A DNA stretch of 64,000 nucleotides from Chloroflexota bacterium (GTDB lineage: Bacteria > Chloroflexota > Anaerolineae > Anaerolineales > Anaerolineaceae): NCBI GenBank assembly GCA_021372725.1, contig JAJFTV010000169.1, positions 16,180-80,179 of the forward strand, in the 5' to 3' direction. The position numbers and the translations under genes are program-made. Under the pieces are notes generated by a model. It ran no database searches, was not told the DNA's origin, and was given only the letters and a program-made list of their open reading frames with translations. Position 1 is the first letter of the stretch. The number at the start of each line of letters is the position of its first letter. Shown one piece after another: positions 8,264 through 17,009 of this stretch.

Positions 8264-9118
8264 CTAACCCAGCATTTCCATCAGTTGATCGTAATCTTCA
8301 TCCTTCATTCCAAAGTAATTTTCCGGAGCCGGGAATACCTGCGATTTTACTTCCTGTACGTAATTCTGCAAGCCGTTCAAAATCACCTCACCGGCGTTTC
8401 CATATACCTTGGCCATGCGCGGTTTGAATTTGGGGTAAAGGCCGAACATGTCATGATAGATCAGTAACTGTCCGTGTGCGCCGGGTCCGGCACCCAGGCT
8501 GATGATGATGCTGTTTTCCGAACGCTCGGTGATGATTTTGCACAGCCGATCCGGAACCATCTCAAGCAGGATGGCAAACGCCCCGGCCTGTTCCAGTGCT
8601 TTGGCGTCATCGATGATTTTCTTGGCGGTCAATGCGCTTTTACCTTGCAGGCGGAACCCGCCCAGTGCGCTTGAGCTCTGCGGTGTCAGCCCCAGGTGCC
8701 CCATGGCCGGGATACCTGATTTTACGATCCCCGCAATACGGTCGGCCATTTCAGCTCCGCCTTCCAGCTTGATGGAGTCACAACCGGCTTCGGCCATAAA
8801 ACGGCCGGCATTGCGGATGGCGCTTTCGACGCTGGGTTGATAGCTCATGTAAGGCATGTCACCTACCAGCCAGACATGGGGCGCACCGCGCCGCACGGCC
8901 TGTGAATGGCGGATCATGTCTTCCATGGTCACGGGTAATGTCGATTCGTATCCCAGCATGGTCATGCCCAGGCTGTCGCCGACCAGTACCATCTCAATCC
9001 CTGCTTCATCCTGAAAACAGGCGGTGGGATAGTCATAACAGGTCAGCATCACAATCGGATCGCCAGTAGCCCGTTTTTTGTACAATTCGGGCAGGGTAAT
9101 TTTTTTTCGCTCGGTCAT
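8264..9118 (-). CDS. panB: 3-methyl-2-oxobutanoate hydroxymethyltransferase
   Basis: PanB makes ketopantoate from alpha-ketoisovalerate and 5,10-methylene-tetrahydrofolate, the first committed step of pantothenate and coenzyme A synthesis. The 284-residue sequence carries the metal ligand D48 in V-G-D-S-L-G, D87 in V-G-D-M-P-Y, substrate residues K117 and E119 in I-K-L-E-G-G, and the catalytic Glu 186 in L-L-E-M-V-P. Length is normal for the family. panC and panD are not in the window. It is the last gene of a leftward cluster, 64 bases after an aminotransferase gene, and a strong terminator follows. Confidence 0.95.
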   Translation of the reverse strand: MTERKKITLPELYKKRATGDPIVMLTCYDYPTACFQDEAGIEMVLVGDSLGMTMLGYESTLPVTMEDMIRHSQAVRRGAPHVWLVGDMPYMSYQPSVESAIRNAGRFMAEAGCDSIKLEGGAEMADRIAGIVKSGIPAMGHLGLTPQSSSALGGFRLQGKSALTAKKIIDDAKALEQAGAFAILLEMVPDRLCKIITERSENSIIISLGAGPGAHGQLLIYHDMFGLYPKFKPRMAKVYGNAGEVILNGLQNYVQEVKSQVFPAPENYFGMKDEDYDQLMEMLG

Positions 9119-9182
9119 GATAACATCTCCTTGGTGATAGTAACTTACAAAAGTTTTCCTGTTTTATTATTCCCGGTTCGAA

Positions 9183-10361
9183 TCACTTGATATTCTTAAA
9201 AAACTGACGCAGCTTCTCAATTGCCTTATCCAGGTTCTCAATGGAATTGGCAAACGAAAGCCGGAGGTATCCTTCTCCATATTGGCCGAATGCCGTACCC
9301 GGCAGCAGTGCCACTCCTGTCTCGTTCAGGATTCTGGCGGACAACTCGCTGGAACGGATGCCAAACGACTTGATATTCGGAAATGCGTAAAAGGCGGCCT
9401 TGGGTGACAGGCAGTGAACGCCCGGAATACTGTTCAATCCGGCGATAAAACGGTCACGCCGCACCTGAAATGCCTCGACCATTTTCCTGCATTCGGTTTG
9501 GTCGCCGGTCATGGCTTCGATACCGGCTATTTGGGTAAATTCAGCGGTGGAACCTGTTCCATGGGTGAGGAGCAGTTCCACCCGGGTGGCAAGTTCCTTC
9601 GGCATGATGGCGTACCCCAGCCGCCAGCCGGTCATGGCAAACGTCTTGGAAAAGCCGTCCACCACGATGGTTCGCTCATCCATACCTGGCAGGGTCAGTA
9701 TGCTGGGTACTTGCAAATTGTCAAAGACGATATTTTCATACATCTCATCCGACATGACCCAACAGTCGTAGCGCCGGGCTGCCTCGGCGATATGTTTTAG
9801 GTCTTCCGGTGGGATCACACTGCCGGTGGGATTGCTGCCCGGGGTATTGATGATGATCAGGCGGGTTTTCTGGTTGATCAGGCGGTCGAAGGCATTCAGA
9901 TCAAATGAAAAATTGTTTTCCTCATACAGTGGAACCGGTACAGGTACACCGCCGGCTATTTTGATCATTTCACGATAGGTGGGAAAACCAGGATCCGGAT
10001 AGAGTACTTCATCCCCGGGATTTAAAATGGCCATGGCAGGGAAGAAAAGCAGCGGTTTTCCACCTGGGCCGACGACAATTCGTTGAGCGTCGAGTGGAAT
10101 ATTATCGCGACGTTTACTGGCCCGTTCAGCGATAGCCTCCCGTAGAGCAGGCATCCCCCGGACAGAGGTATATTTTGTATGTCCGTTTTGAATTGCCTGG
10201 ATAGCCGATTGGCAGATATTGCCGGGGGTTGGAAAATCGGGCTCGCCAACCTCCAGATGAATGATTTCGCGCCCTCCCGCTTCCAGTTCCTTGGCCCGGG
10301 CAAGCACCTGAAGCGCTCCCTCAGTCTGTAAATCTTGAACACGGTTTGCGAATTTCAACAT
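9183..10361 (-). CDS. PLP-dependent class I/II aminotransferase (aspartate aminotransferase-like)
   Basis: A fold-type I aminotransferase of 392 residues. The PLP-binding lysine is K239 in D-G-F-S-K-T, the phosphate or pyridine-contacting N-T-P-G-S-N-P-T-G motif is at 172-180, and S-D-E-M-Y follows at 204-208. It opens with the L-E-V-G-E-P-D-F motif typical of the subgroup with aspartate, alanine and aromatic aminotransferases. Substrate cannot be fixed from sequence. Between a Cys/Met-type lyase and panB it could make alpha-keto acids, including the panB substrate, but that link is inference. A second member of the same superfamily lies at 57334-58494. Confidence 0.88.
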   Translation of the reverse strand: MLKFANRVQDLQTEGALQVLARAKELEAGGREIIHLEVGEPDFPTPGNICQSAIQAIQNGHTKYTSVRGMPALREAIAERASKRRDNIPLDAQRIVVGPGGKPLLFFPAMAILNPGDEVLYPDPGFPTYREMIKIAGGVPVPVPLYEENNFSFDLNAFDRLINQKTRLIIINTPGSNPTGSVIPPEDLKHIAEAARRYDCWVMSDEMYENIVFDNLQVPSILTLPGMDERTIVVDGFSKTFAMTGWRLGYAIMPKELATRVELLLTHGTGSTAEFTQIAGIEAMTGDQTECRKMVEAFQVRRDRFIAGLNSIPGVHCLSPKAAFYAFPNIKSFGIRSSELSARILNETGVALLPGTAFGQYGEGYLRLSFANSIENLDKAIEKLRQFFKNIK

Positions 10362-10417
10362 GTCTCTCCTGTCTTTCTGAAATTTTTAAAAATCACCATG
10401 GCCATAAAAGACAGATA

Positions 10418-11599
10418 TTAAATTTTCGCCAGTGCCTGGGTCATATCGGCTTGCAGATCCTCTATATCTTCGATTCCCACCGCATAACGAATCAAACCTT
10501 CCGGAATACCGGCGGCAGACCGTTCCTCAGCAGTCAATTCTACGTGACTTGTCGTGGCAGGCGGCCCAACAACCGTTTCCACCTGGCCAAGGTTGGCTGC
10601 CAGATAAGCATACTTCAGATTGTTGAGGACGGCCTTGACTGCCTGGTAGCCGCCTTTCAGATCGAAGCTCAAGATGCCGCCAAAACCGCGCATTTGCTTT
10701 TTGGCAATTTCATGGCCCTTGTTGCTTTCAAGGCCGGGGTAAAAGACGGATTTAACCTGCGGCTGCGCTTCCAGGAAGCGTGCCATGGCCATTGCGTTGG
10801 CATTTTGGCGCTCAACCCGCAGGCCAAGCGTTTTCAGGCTGCGCAGCAGGAGGAAAGCGCTGAAGGCATCCAGCATCGGGCCGGTCAGCTCGCGGAACTC
10901 ATAGATCTTCTTAACCAGTTCGGTGCTGCCAACCACCACGCCGCCCAGCAAATCACCATGACCGCACAGGTACTTGGTGGCCGAGTGGATCACCAGGTCA
11001 GTACCCAGGGCGATGGGGTTCTGGTTGATGGGGGTGGCAAACGTATTGTCACAAACGGTAATGGCTCCGACTTGTTTTCCGGCCGCGTTCAGCCGGGCAA
11101 TATCCAGCACTTTGAGGGTTGGATTGGTGGGAGTTTCCAGATAGAGCAGATGACAGCCTTTTGCAACCTCGGTCTCGATCTGTTCAGGGTTCTCCGTATC
11201 GCAGATGACACATTCAATATTAAACCGCGGCAGAATTTGCAGAAAATGCAGATAGGTAGCGCCGTAATTGTCTTTTACACTGATTACTCTCTGGCCTGGG
11301 CTGAGCAGGGCAAACAGCGTTGTGCTGATGGCCGCCATGCCGGTGGCAAAACTGGTACCGGCTTCTGCGCCTTCCAGGGCAGCTACTTTTTGTTCAAACA
11401 GACGCGCAGTGGGGTTGGAGTTGCGGCTGTAAATGTCACCAGGTTTCTGCTTTAATGCCACGGCCTGCCATGTATCCACATCATCGTAGGCGAATGAGGC
11501 ATTCATTACCACGGGCGGTATGAGTGAATGGGTAAGAGGGTCCACCGAACGCATTAAGTGGACAGATTGGGTGGATGGACCGGGTTGCTTTTTGGTCAT
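10418..11599 (-). CDS. Cys/Met metabolism PLP-dependent enzyme (gamma-lyase / gamma-synthase type)
   Basis: A 393-residue member of the family containing cystathionine gamma-synthase, cystathionine gamma-lyase, methionine gamma-lyase and O-acetylhomoserine sulfhydrylase. The PLP lysine is K209 in S-A-T-K-Y, Y57 and R59 (Y-S-R-N-S-N-P-T) bind the cofactor phosphate, and D184 in D-N-T-F-A-T-P contacts the pyridine nitrogen. The start is placed at 11599 because AAGGAG lies nine bases upstream; a longer frame reaching 11707 would overlap the regulator gene and lacks a site. The exact reaction cannot be decided. It directly follows the FadR-type regulator gene and is likely its target. Confidence 0.9.
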   Translation of the reverse strand: MTKKQPGPSTQSVHLMRSVDPLTHSLIPPVVMNASFAYDDVDTWQAVALKQKPGDIYSRNSNPTARLFEQKVAALEGAEAGTSFATGMAAISTTLFALLSPGQRVISVKDNYGATYLHFLQILPRFNIECVICDTENPEQIETEVAKGCHLLYLETPTNPTLKVLDIARLNAAGKQVGAITVCDNTFATPINQNPIALGTDLVIHSATKYLCGHGDLLGGVVVGSTELVKKIYEFRELTGPMLDAFSAFLLLRSLKTLGLRVERQNANAMAMARFLEAQPQVKSVFYPGLESNKGHEIAKKQMRGFGGILSFDLKGGYQAVKAVLNNLKYAYLAANLGQVETVVGPPATTSHVELTAEERSAAGIPEGLIRYAVGIEDIEDLQADMTQALAKI

Positions 11600-11678
11600 C
11601 GCTTGGATCTCCTTGGTTTCAAAATTTATGTAACGTCGGCTTATGGCATCTTTCAGCCGATAAGTAAAAAAATATGAT

Positions 11679-12356
11679 TTATGGAGTTTGTTTTTCCAGC
11701 CTCTCAATTGCCCGCTTGGCGGTCAGACGGATATGCTCCTGGATGGCCTGGCTGGCCAATTCGCAATCACCCGATTTCATGATTTCTACAAGCTGGCGGT
11801 GCGAAGATGGATAGTCATGTTCGTCACCCGGACGGGTAATGTACATAAAATACACCACCTGGGCTCTCATTTCTTCCAACGTTTGCTGCAGAAGATAATG
11901 ACCAAAGCGCGACCACAAATAGCTGTGAAATTCAATATCCAGGGCAATCAACCGTTCGTCATCACCGCGCTCGTGAGCACTTTGCATACTGGCGATGATC
12001 TCCTCCAGGCGGGCGTAATCCTCGCTTCTGAAATTGGTGCACGCCAGTTGCATCCCCAGCCCTTCCAGGGCAGCTCTGAGGGTTGCAACTTCCCACAGGC
12101 TGTTTCGATCCCAGCGGCGCACATAATATGCCCCGCTGGCTTCTTTGGTGAGCAGATTCTGGTGCTCCAGGCGGACAAATGCTTCACGGACAGGTGTGCG
12201 GCTCACGCCCAGCGCTTCGGCAATTTGGGCTTCACGCAGTCGCTCACCGGGGACCAGCATGCCGGCGGTGATGTGTTCACAAACTGCATCATAGACATGG
12301 TCGGCAAGCACGTTACGTTTGGTTTGAATAGGGGTTAGATGATTATTATTGTTCAT
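11679..12356 (-). CDS. GntR-family transcriptional regulator, FadR/FCD subfamily
   Basis: A 225-residue regulator. The N-terminal winged helix-turn-helix (about 15-75) has the GntR signature L-R-E-A-Q-I-A-E-A-L-G-V-S-R-T-P-V-R-E-A. The C-terminal all-helical FCD domain (about 85-218) binds small carboxylate effectors in this subfamily and supplies conserved His and Asp metal ligands. It opens the leftward cluster with the Cys/Met-type lyase, aminotransferase and panB. Two palindromes lie five bases upstream of its start, so autoregulation is likely. The effector is unknown; an amino-acid or keto-acid ligand would fit the genes it precedes. Confidence 0.9.
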   Translation of the reverse strand: MNNNNHLTPIQTKRNVLADHVYDAVCEHITAGMLVPGERLREAQIAEALGVSRTPVREAFVRLEHQNLLTKEASGAYYVRRWDRNSLWEVATLRAALEGLGMQLACTNFRSEDYARLEEIIASMQSAHERGDDERLIALDIEFHSYLWSRFGHYLLQQTLEEMRAQVVYFMYITRPGDEHDYPSSHRQLVEIMKSGDCELASQAIQEHIRLTAKRAIERLEKQTP

Positions 12357-12360
12357 TATG

Positions 12361-12389
12361 GTATACCGGTATACTTAAATATAAGTATA
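12361..12389. promoter_or_regulatory. palindromic operator of the FadR-type regulator
   Basis: GTATACCGGTATAC at 12361-12374 is a perfect 14-base palindrome. It overlaps a second inverted repeat, TATACTTA (12370-12377) and TAAGTATA (12382-12389), separated by AATA. GTATAC-centred palindromes are typical operators of FadR-type GntR proteins. The sites abut the start of the regulator gene, so autorepression is the simplest reading. Confidence 0.65.
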
Positions 12390-12460
12390 TGCGAATCACC
12401 CTGATTGTCAAGCTTTTCTTGCAATGTGGGGGTTACTCACTACACGTTGCGCCTGTCAGG

Positions 12461-12862
12461 TTACAGAATCTCATACTCCCAGGTGATTTCCACGGTTGGT
12501 CTGAGGGTGGCGGAGACTGAGCAATATTTTTCTTCTGACAGTTCAATGGCCTGTGCCACATCCTTGGGGGTAAGATCTTTTCCCTTGAGAATGAATTTCA
12601 AGTGTATCTTGCGGAAAGTCCACGGTGGTTCAGGGTCCTGTTGCGAAACGGCCTGTACTTCCAGGCTTTCAAGCGGCTTGCGTTTTTTCTCGAGAATATT
12701 CACGATATCCACAGAGGTGCAGGAACATAAAGCCACCACCAGCAGTTCGGAAGGCTTCATACCCACATTTGCCTTGGTGGTGGAAAGAACGACGGAATGG
12801 TTATTTGAATCGGTCGCTGCGAACATTTCGCCGGTGATCCAGCGAACGGTTGTAGTGCCCAT
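12461..12862 (-). CDS. OsmC/Ohr family protein
   Basis: A 133-residue OsmC-like protein. The two Cys that act in peroxide reduction in this family are present: C48 (with a neighbouring C46) in A-L-C-S-C-T-S-V-D-I, and C114 in E-K-Y-C-S-V. Family members reduce organic hydroperoxides in the cytoplasm using a Cys pair recycled by dihydrolipoyl proteins. Sequence style is nearer the general OsmC branch than Ohr. It lies alone between two GntR-type regulator genes, and its own regulation is not apparent. Confidence 0.88.
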   Translation of the reverse strand: MGTTTVRWITGEMFAATDSNNHSVVLSTTKANVGMKPSELLVVALCSCTSVDIVNILEKKRKPLESLEVQAVSQQDPEPPWTFRKIHLKFILKGKDLTPKDVAQAIELSEEKYCSVSATLRPTVEITWEYEIL

Positions 12863-12912
12863 ACGTTTGTCTCCTTTTTGCCTATACCTGATGCGCTATT
12901 TCAGTGGGTCAT

Positions 12913-14010
12913 TCATCCAACCCATTCCATCTGTCCTGTAAAGGCCGTCTCGTACCCGCCCAGGCTTTCGATCACCTGCCGTGCTTCAGGGGTTTTCAAC
13001 CAGTTAAGCAAGTCTGCCACCGGTGAAGTCTCAACTGCAGGTTCAGGGATGATGAGATCGTATTGTTCATGGGCAAGGAAAAGAAAATCGAGACCATAGC
13101 TCATCGCTGCACCTTCCAGGCCGATTCCTGTGTCTGCCTTGTCCTCGGCGATCTCCTGGGCAATGGCAAAGTGGGTAATTTTTTCGTTCTGATAACCGGT
13201 AATTTGGGTGGAATCAATACCCAGCTTTCGCAAGCGGATATCCAGCCAGACACGCGTACCGGAACCGGATTGCCGGTTGATAAATCGCAAACCTGGTTGG
13301 GTCAGGTCAGTCAGCGAATTGATATTTTTCGGGTTTCCGGGGGCGAGGATCAGGCCTAAACGCCGGTTTGCCAGTCGTACTAAAGCTGTTCGTTTTCCGG
13401 GAAGCAGCCGTCTGACGAAGGGAGCATTATAAACCTCGCTCTCCTCGTCCCATAAATGACAACCGGCCAGATCTGCCTTACCTTCTGCCAGGGCAATCAA
13501 GCCGCCCATGCTTCCTGAAAACTTTGGCTGCAGGCTGTACCCGGGAGAAATTTCGGGAAAATGACTGGCCAGCCAGGTAATCACCAGATCATGGCTGCCG
13601 GCAAAAAGAAGGATTTTATCATCTCTCGGACTATCCTGCTGCTCGACGAGTCGCCAGCGTTCCATGGCCTCGCGGACGGCCTGATCGATTTCATCCAAAC
13701 GATAACCACCGGTCAGAACTTCCAGCAGAAATGCTTCCGCGCGGTGAATCAATTGCGCCCGCCGCATGGGCGTATCATTCATCACGGGCAAATTCTCGGT
13801 CACGCGGGTTCCCTGCCCGGGACGGCTGGTCACCAGGCCCTGTCTTGCCAGCTCCTGATAGGCATGCTGGATGGTGCCAATCGTGCAGTTCCATTGACCG
13901 GCCATGTCTCTTAACGAAGGGAGCCTTTCGCCGGCTTCCCATTGGCCGTCCAGAATTTCCTGACGGATCTTTTCTGAAATCTTTCTGTAGAGGTGTGGTT
14001 CTTCCATCAT
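12913..14010 (-). CDS. GntR helix-turn-helix fused to a periplasmic-binding-protein-like domain
   Basis: A 365-residue regulator. Residues 5-72 form a GntR winged helix (R-L-P-S-L-R-D-M-A, then T-I-G-T-I-Q-H-A-Y-Q-E-L). Residues ~120-345 form a type II periplasmic-binding-protein-like domain (F-A-G-S-H-D at the start, S-G-S-G-T-R at the ligand-contact turn, then G-I-G-L-E-G-A). The latter belongs to the PBP_like group often attached to molybdate- or tungstate-related regulators. The start is put at the ATG at 14010 because GGAG lies 6 bases upstream; a TTG four codons earlier overlaps that site. It is divergent from a lipoprotein and a tungstate-type transporter, which it probably controls in response to an oxyanion or related ligand. 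Confidence 0.82.
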   Translation of the reverse strand: MMEEPHLYRKISEKIRQEILDGQWEAGERLPSLRDMAGQWNCTIGTIQHAYQELARQGLVTSRPGQGTRVTENLPVMNDTPMRRAQLIHRAEAFLLEVLTGGYRLDEIDQAVREAMERWRLVEQQDSPRDDKILLFAGSHDLVITWLASHFPEISPGYSLQPKFSGSMGGLIALAEGKADLAGCHLWDEESEVYNAPFVRRLLPGKRTALVRLANRRLGLILAPGNPKNINSLTDLTQPGLRFINRQSGSGTRVWLDIRLRKLGIDSTQITGYQNEKITHFAIAQEIAEDKADTGIGLEGAAMSYGLDFLFLAHEQYDLIIPEPAVETSPVADLLNWLKTPEARQVIESLGGYETAFTGQMEWVG

Positions 14011-14258
14011 GATCTGCTCCAATTAATTAACGTACAATACTCGAAAGCCCAAGAACCGGCCAATTGGCGCTGTTGCTTCAAGCAATCTGGCTAAGAACAG
14101 CCGGGCTTAAAGAGACGAATTGATTAATGTTTATTGTATGGGATAGTTCTGTACAGTGCAAGCGCAGACCTGTTTCATGTTATTCCGGAGGATATTGGAG
14201 GCGTGGTCAATGCCTGCTGATCGGTATCGAGGCGCTCTGACACACTTTTCACCTCTGG

Positions 14259-14287
14259 TTGACAGACAATTTTCTAAAGTGTATACT
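14259..14287 (+). promoter_or_regulatory. sigma-70-type promoter of the tungstate-type operon
   Basis: A textbook promoter: TTGACA at 14259-14264, a 17-base spacer and TATACT at 14282-14287. It lies about 80 bases before the lipoprotein ATG at 14365. A TATTGTA motif overlaps the expected start point (14292-14298). The same heptamer recurs at 14132-14138 and, inverted, at 14033-14039, so these may be operator half-sites. Confidence 0.75.
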
Positions 14288-14364
14288 CTTTTATTGTATT
14301 GTTGGAGCGCATCAACTATACAAAATTCCTCTCTCGCCCACAGCTTTTTCAGGAGTCATTCGAC

Positions 14365-15876
14365 ATGAAACAGAACACTTTTCTTCTGCTCGTCATTTCT
14401 TTCATCTTGCTGGTTGTTTCCGCCTGTGCGTCGTCCCCAACCCAGGTTGAACCAACTTCAATCCCTCAGCCGGTCGAGGCAACCCCTGAACCAGAACCGG
14501 AAGCCGAACCTGCACAAACCGAGCCGGTTGTGGATACGGCTCCGGTGGTATTGACGATTGTCAATGGAGAGCAACAGATGGAGTTCACGCTGGAAGAGCT
14601 CAAAGCTTTACCGGCTTCATCCGGCCAGGCTGGAATGTTGAGCTCCACAGGCAAGATCACCGTTCCGGCCTTGTTCACCGGAGTTCTGCTTACTGATCTG
14701 GTGAACCTGGTGGGGGGTATCACTCCCGAATTGGGTGTCAATATTGTTGCTGGTGACGGTTATGCCATGACCCTGTCTTATGAACAGGTCATGAATGGCG
14801 GTTTCATCACCTACGACCCTTCCGATGGCACCGAAAAATCATTCGACCAACCCTTGCAGGCCATGGTGGCCTATGAGATGAATGGCGAACCCCTGGATGA
14901 GAGCAGCGATGGCATCCTCCGCATGGTGATCATCAGCTCCAGGAATAACCAGGTCACAGACGGCCATTGGGCGGTCAAATGGGTGGAGAGGATTGAAGTT
15001 CAGCCCGTCAGTAAGGAATGGACATTGAGCTTGAGCGGTAATCTCGAGGAAGTAATCGATCGAAATACATTTCAGTCCTGTGGAAGTGTTTCCTGCCATC
15101 AGGAAACCTGGACGGATGACGAAGGCCAGATTTGGGCGGGTGTGCCGTTGTACCTGCTGGCCGGGCGGGTGGATGATGAGGTCAAGCATGAAGGTCCGGC
15201 ATACAACCGTGATCTGGCGAATGCCGGTTATGACATCGAACTGATTGCTGCGGATGGGTATACTGAAACCCTTACCAGCAGCGACGTGTATTACAACCGG
15301 AAAATCATGGTGGCTTACCTGGTGAATGACGCCCAACTGCCGGATAAATACTTTCCCCTGCGGCTGGTGGGTGACGACCTCGAAAAAGGCCAACGCGTGG
15401 GGGCGATATCCGAAATCAGGCTGTTGATGGACGAGGTTAATGCGCTGCTCGCTCAGGAGACGACGCCTGAACCTACCACAGAGCCGGCTGCTGAAACTGC
15501 AATCATCGAACCGCCGGAAGGCACCACCCTTTCGATCACGGGTCAGGTTGTCAACCCATTGTATCTGAATGATGCTGCCATCCATGCTCTGACTGCGGTA
15601 AAACTCACCGTCGAGCACCCCAAGCGGGGGCCTGAGGAATATGAAGGTATCTACCTGAATACCTTGTTGAATTTCGCCGTGCCCAAAACGGGTGCCTCCT
15701 CGCTTCTGTTCACCGCGTCGGATGGGTATTCGACCAGTGTGGATCTGGCTGCTGTGCAGAATTGCGAGGATTGTCTGCTGACTTTTTGCGAGAACGAGGG
15801 AGGTTATGATCTTGCCATGCCCGGGTTCGAGACTTCCGTATGGATCAAAGAGCTGGTTGGGATTGAGATTCAGTAA
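14365..15876 (+). CDS. lipoprotein with three sulfite-oxidase/molybdopterin-like domains
   Basis: A 503-residue exported lipoprotein. The start is set by CAGGAG 9 bases before ATG 14365. The signal peptide ends in V-S-A-C, followed by a Pro/Glu-rich linker. Three units follow (about 45-200, 205-365, 405-503), each resembling the oxidoreductase molybdopterin-binding fold: strand, A-P-L-F or P-L-Y-L-like turn with L-L-x-x-G, then A-x-D-G-Y. Unit two has two Cys (S-C-G-S-V-S-C-H) and unit three has C-E-D-C and a further Cys. The single Cys that ligates Mo in true sulfite oxidases is not clearly conserved. It heads an operon with a tungstate/molybdate-type binding protein and permease, suggesting a cofactor or metal link. 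Confidence 0.72.
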   Translation: MKQNTFLLLVISFILLVVSACASSPTQVEPTSIPQPVEATPEPEPEAEPAQTEPVVDTAPVVLTIVNGEQQMEFTLEELKALPASSGQAGMLSSTGKITVPALFTGVLLTDLVNLVGGITPELGVNIVAGDGYAMTLSYEQVMNGGFITYDPSDGTEKSFDQPLQAMVAYEMNGEPLDESSDGILRMVIISSRNNQVTDGHWAVKWVERIEVQPVSKEWTLSLSGNLEEVIDRNTFQSCGSVSCHQETWTDDEGQIWAGVPLYLLAGRVDDEVKHEGPAYNRDLANAGYDIELIAADGYTETLTSSDVYYNRKIMVAYLVNDAQLPDKYFPLRLVGDDLEKGQRVGAISEIRLLMDEVNALLAQETTPEPTTEPAAETAIIEPPEGTTLSITGQVVNPLYLNDAAIHALTAVKLTVEHPKRGPEEYEGIYLNTLLNFAVPKTGASSLLFTASDGYSTSVDLAAVQNCEDCLLTFCENEGGYDLAMPGFETSVWIKELVGIEIQ

Positions 15877-15893
15877 TCAGGGTCAGGAATAAC

Positions 15894-17009
15894 GTGTCGG
15901 CGGTAAAGAAATTCGCTTTCGGGTTCATGTCGATCCTATTAATCCTCCTGAACGGAGCGGTTTCCGGCTGCCAGCCCGTTTCCTCAATAGTGACGCAGGA
16001 GGTTACACCGGTCAATCGGGAGATTTTACGGGTATTTTGTGCCGGCAGCCTGATCCTCCCGGTTGCTGAGCTGGAAACAGCTTTTGAGGAAGCCAACCCG
16101 GATGTGGATGTGCAGAATGAATGTCATGGCAGCATCCAGGTCATCCGGCATGTCACCGAGCTGCATGAATCGATCGACGTTGTTATGACCGCCGACCATG
16201 CACTAATCCCCATGCTTATGTACTCGACTATTGATGAGGATAACGGTCAGCCGTACGGTGAATGGTACATCCGTTTTGCCGGCAACCGCATGGCTCTGGC
16301 ATATACACCCAGCAGCCGCTATGCTGCTGAAATCGACAGCAGCAACTGGGTTGAGATACTGTCACGCCCGGATGTGAAAATCGGGCTGGCCGACCCGCGT
16401 TTCGATGCCACCGGTTACCGGGCGTTAATGGTAATGACCCTGGCTGAAGATGAATACCAGGTGAAAGGTCTGCATGACCACCTGTTTCGGGATGCTTTTA
16501 CATATCCCATCACGCGTTTCGCCGAAGACGGCCTGACCGATATATCTGTCCCTGAAATTCTTGAACCAAAAAGCGATTCGAATGTCGTCCAGCGCGGATC
16601 CAGCATTCAACTGCTGGCACTGCTGGAATCAGGTGATATTGATTATGCTTTCGAATACGAAAGCGTCATTGCCCAACACAACCTGTCCAGCATCAGCCTG
16701 CCTGATGAAATCAATTTGGGTTCATCGGATTATGCACAGCAGTATGAAACGGTTCAGGTTACGCTGGATTTCCAACGGTTTTCCACCGTTAAGCCGGTCT
16801 TTCGTGGCGAGCCTATCGGCTACGGGATCACCATCCCATCCAATGCGCCGCATCCTGAACTGGCGGAACGATATATCGCATTTCTGTTAAGCCCCGAGGG
16901 CCGCACTGTGATGAAATCGGTTCATCACCCGCTGCTGGACCCGCCTGTCTGCGACCAGCCTGACAAAGTGCCCCCCCAGCTTAAAGGGTTCTGCGCGGGT
17001 GCAGAATGA
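15894..17009 (+). CDS. wtpA: tungstate/molybdate-type ABC transporter substrate-binding lipoprotein
   Basis: A 371-residue binding protein with a signal peptide and lipobox V-S-G-C (Cys 26). The start is GTG with AGGA 5 bases upstream. The mature part opens with V-F-C-A-G-S-L-I-L-P, has V-V-M-T-A-D-H in the middle and later G-L-A-D-P-R-F-D-A-T-G-Y-R-A, the pattern of the WtpA/ModA class (A-G-S-L at the oxyanion site, A-D-P in the hinge). WtpA-type proteins bind tungstate and molybdate with high affinity. It starts 17 bases after the lipoprotein gene, and its stop overlaps the permease start by four bases (ATGA). Preference between tungstate and molybdate cannot be read from sequence. Confidence 0.82.
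   Translation: MSAVKKFAFGFMSILLILLNGAVSGCQPVSSIVTQEVTPVNREILRVFCAGSLILPVAELETAFEEANPDVDVQNECHGSIQVIRHVTELHESIDVVMTADHALIPMLMYSTIDEDNGQPYGEWYIRFAGNRMALAYTPSSRYAAEIDSSNWVEILSRPDVKIGLADPRFDATGYRALMVMTLAEDEYQVKGLHDHLFRDAFTYPITRFAEDGLTDISVPEILEPKSDSNVVQRGSSIQLLALLESGDIDYAFEYESVIAQHNLSSISLPDEINLGSSDYAQQYETVQVTLDFQRFSTVKPVFRGEPIGYGITIPSNAPHPELAERYIAFLLSPEGRTVMKSVHHPLLDPPVCDQPDKVPPQLKGFCAGAE

Noticed and set aside
10346..11455. 369-codon rightward frame opposite the Cys/Met-type lyase
   Set aside because: Antisense shadow of a gene with all catalytic residues in place.
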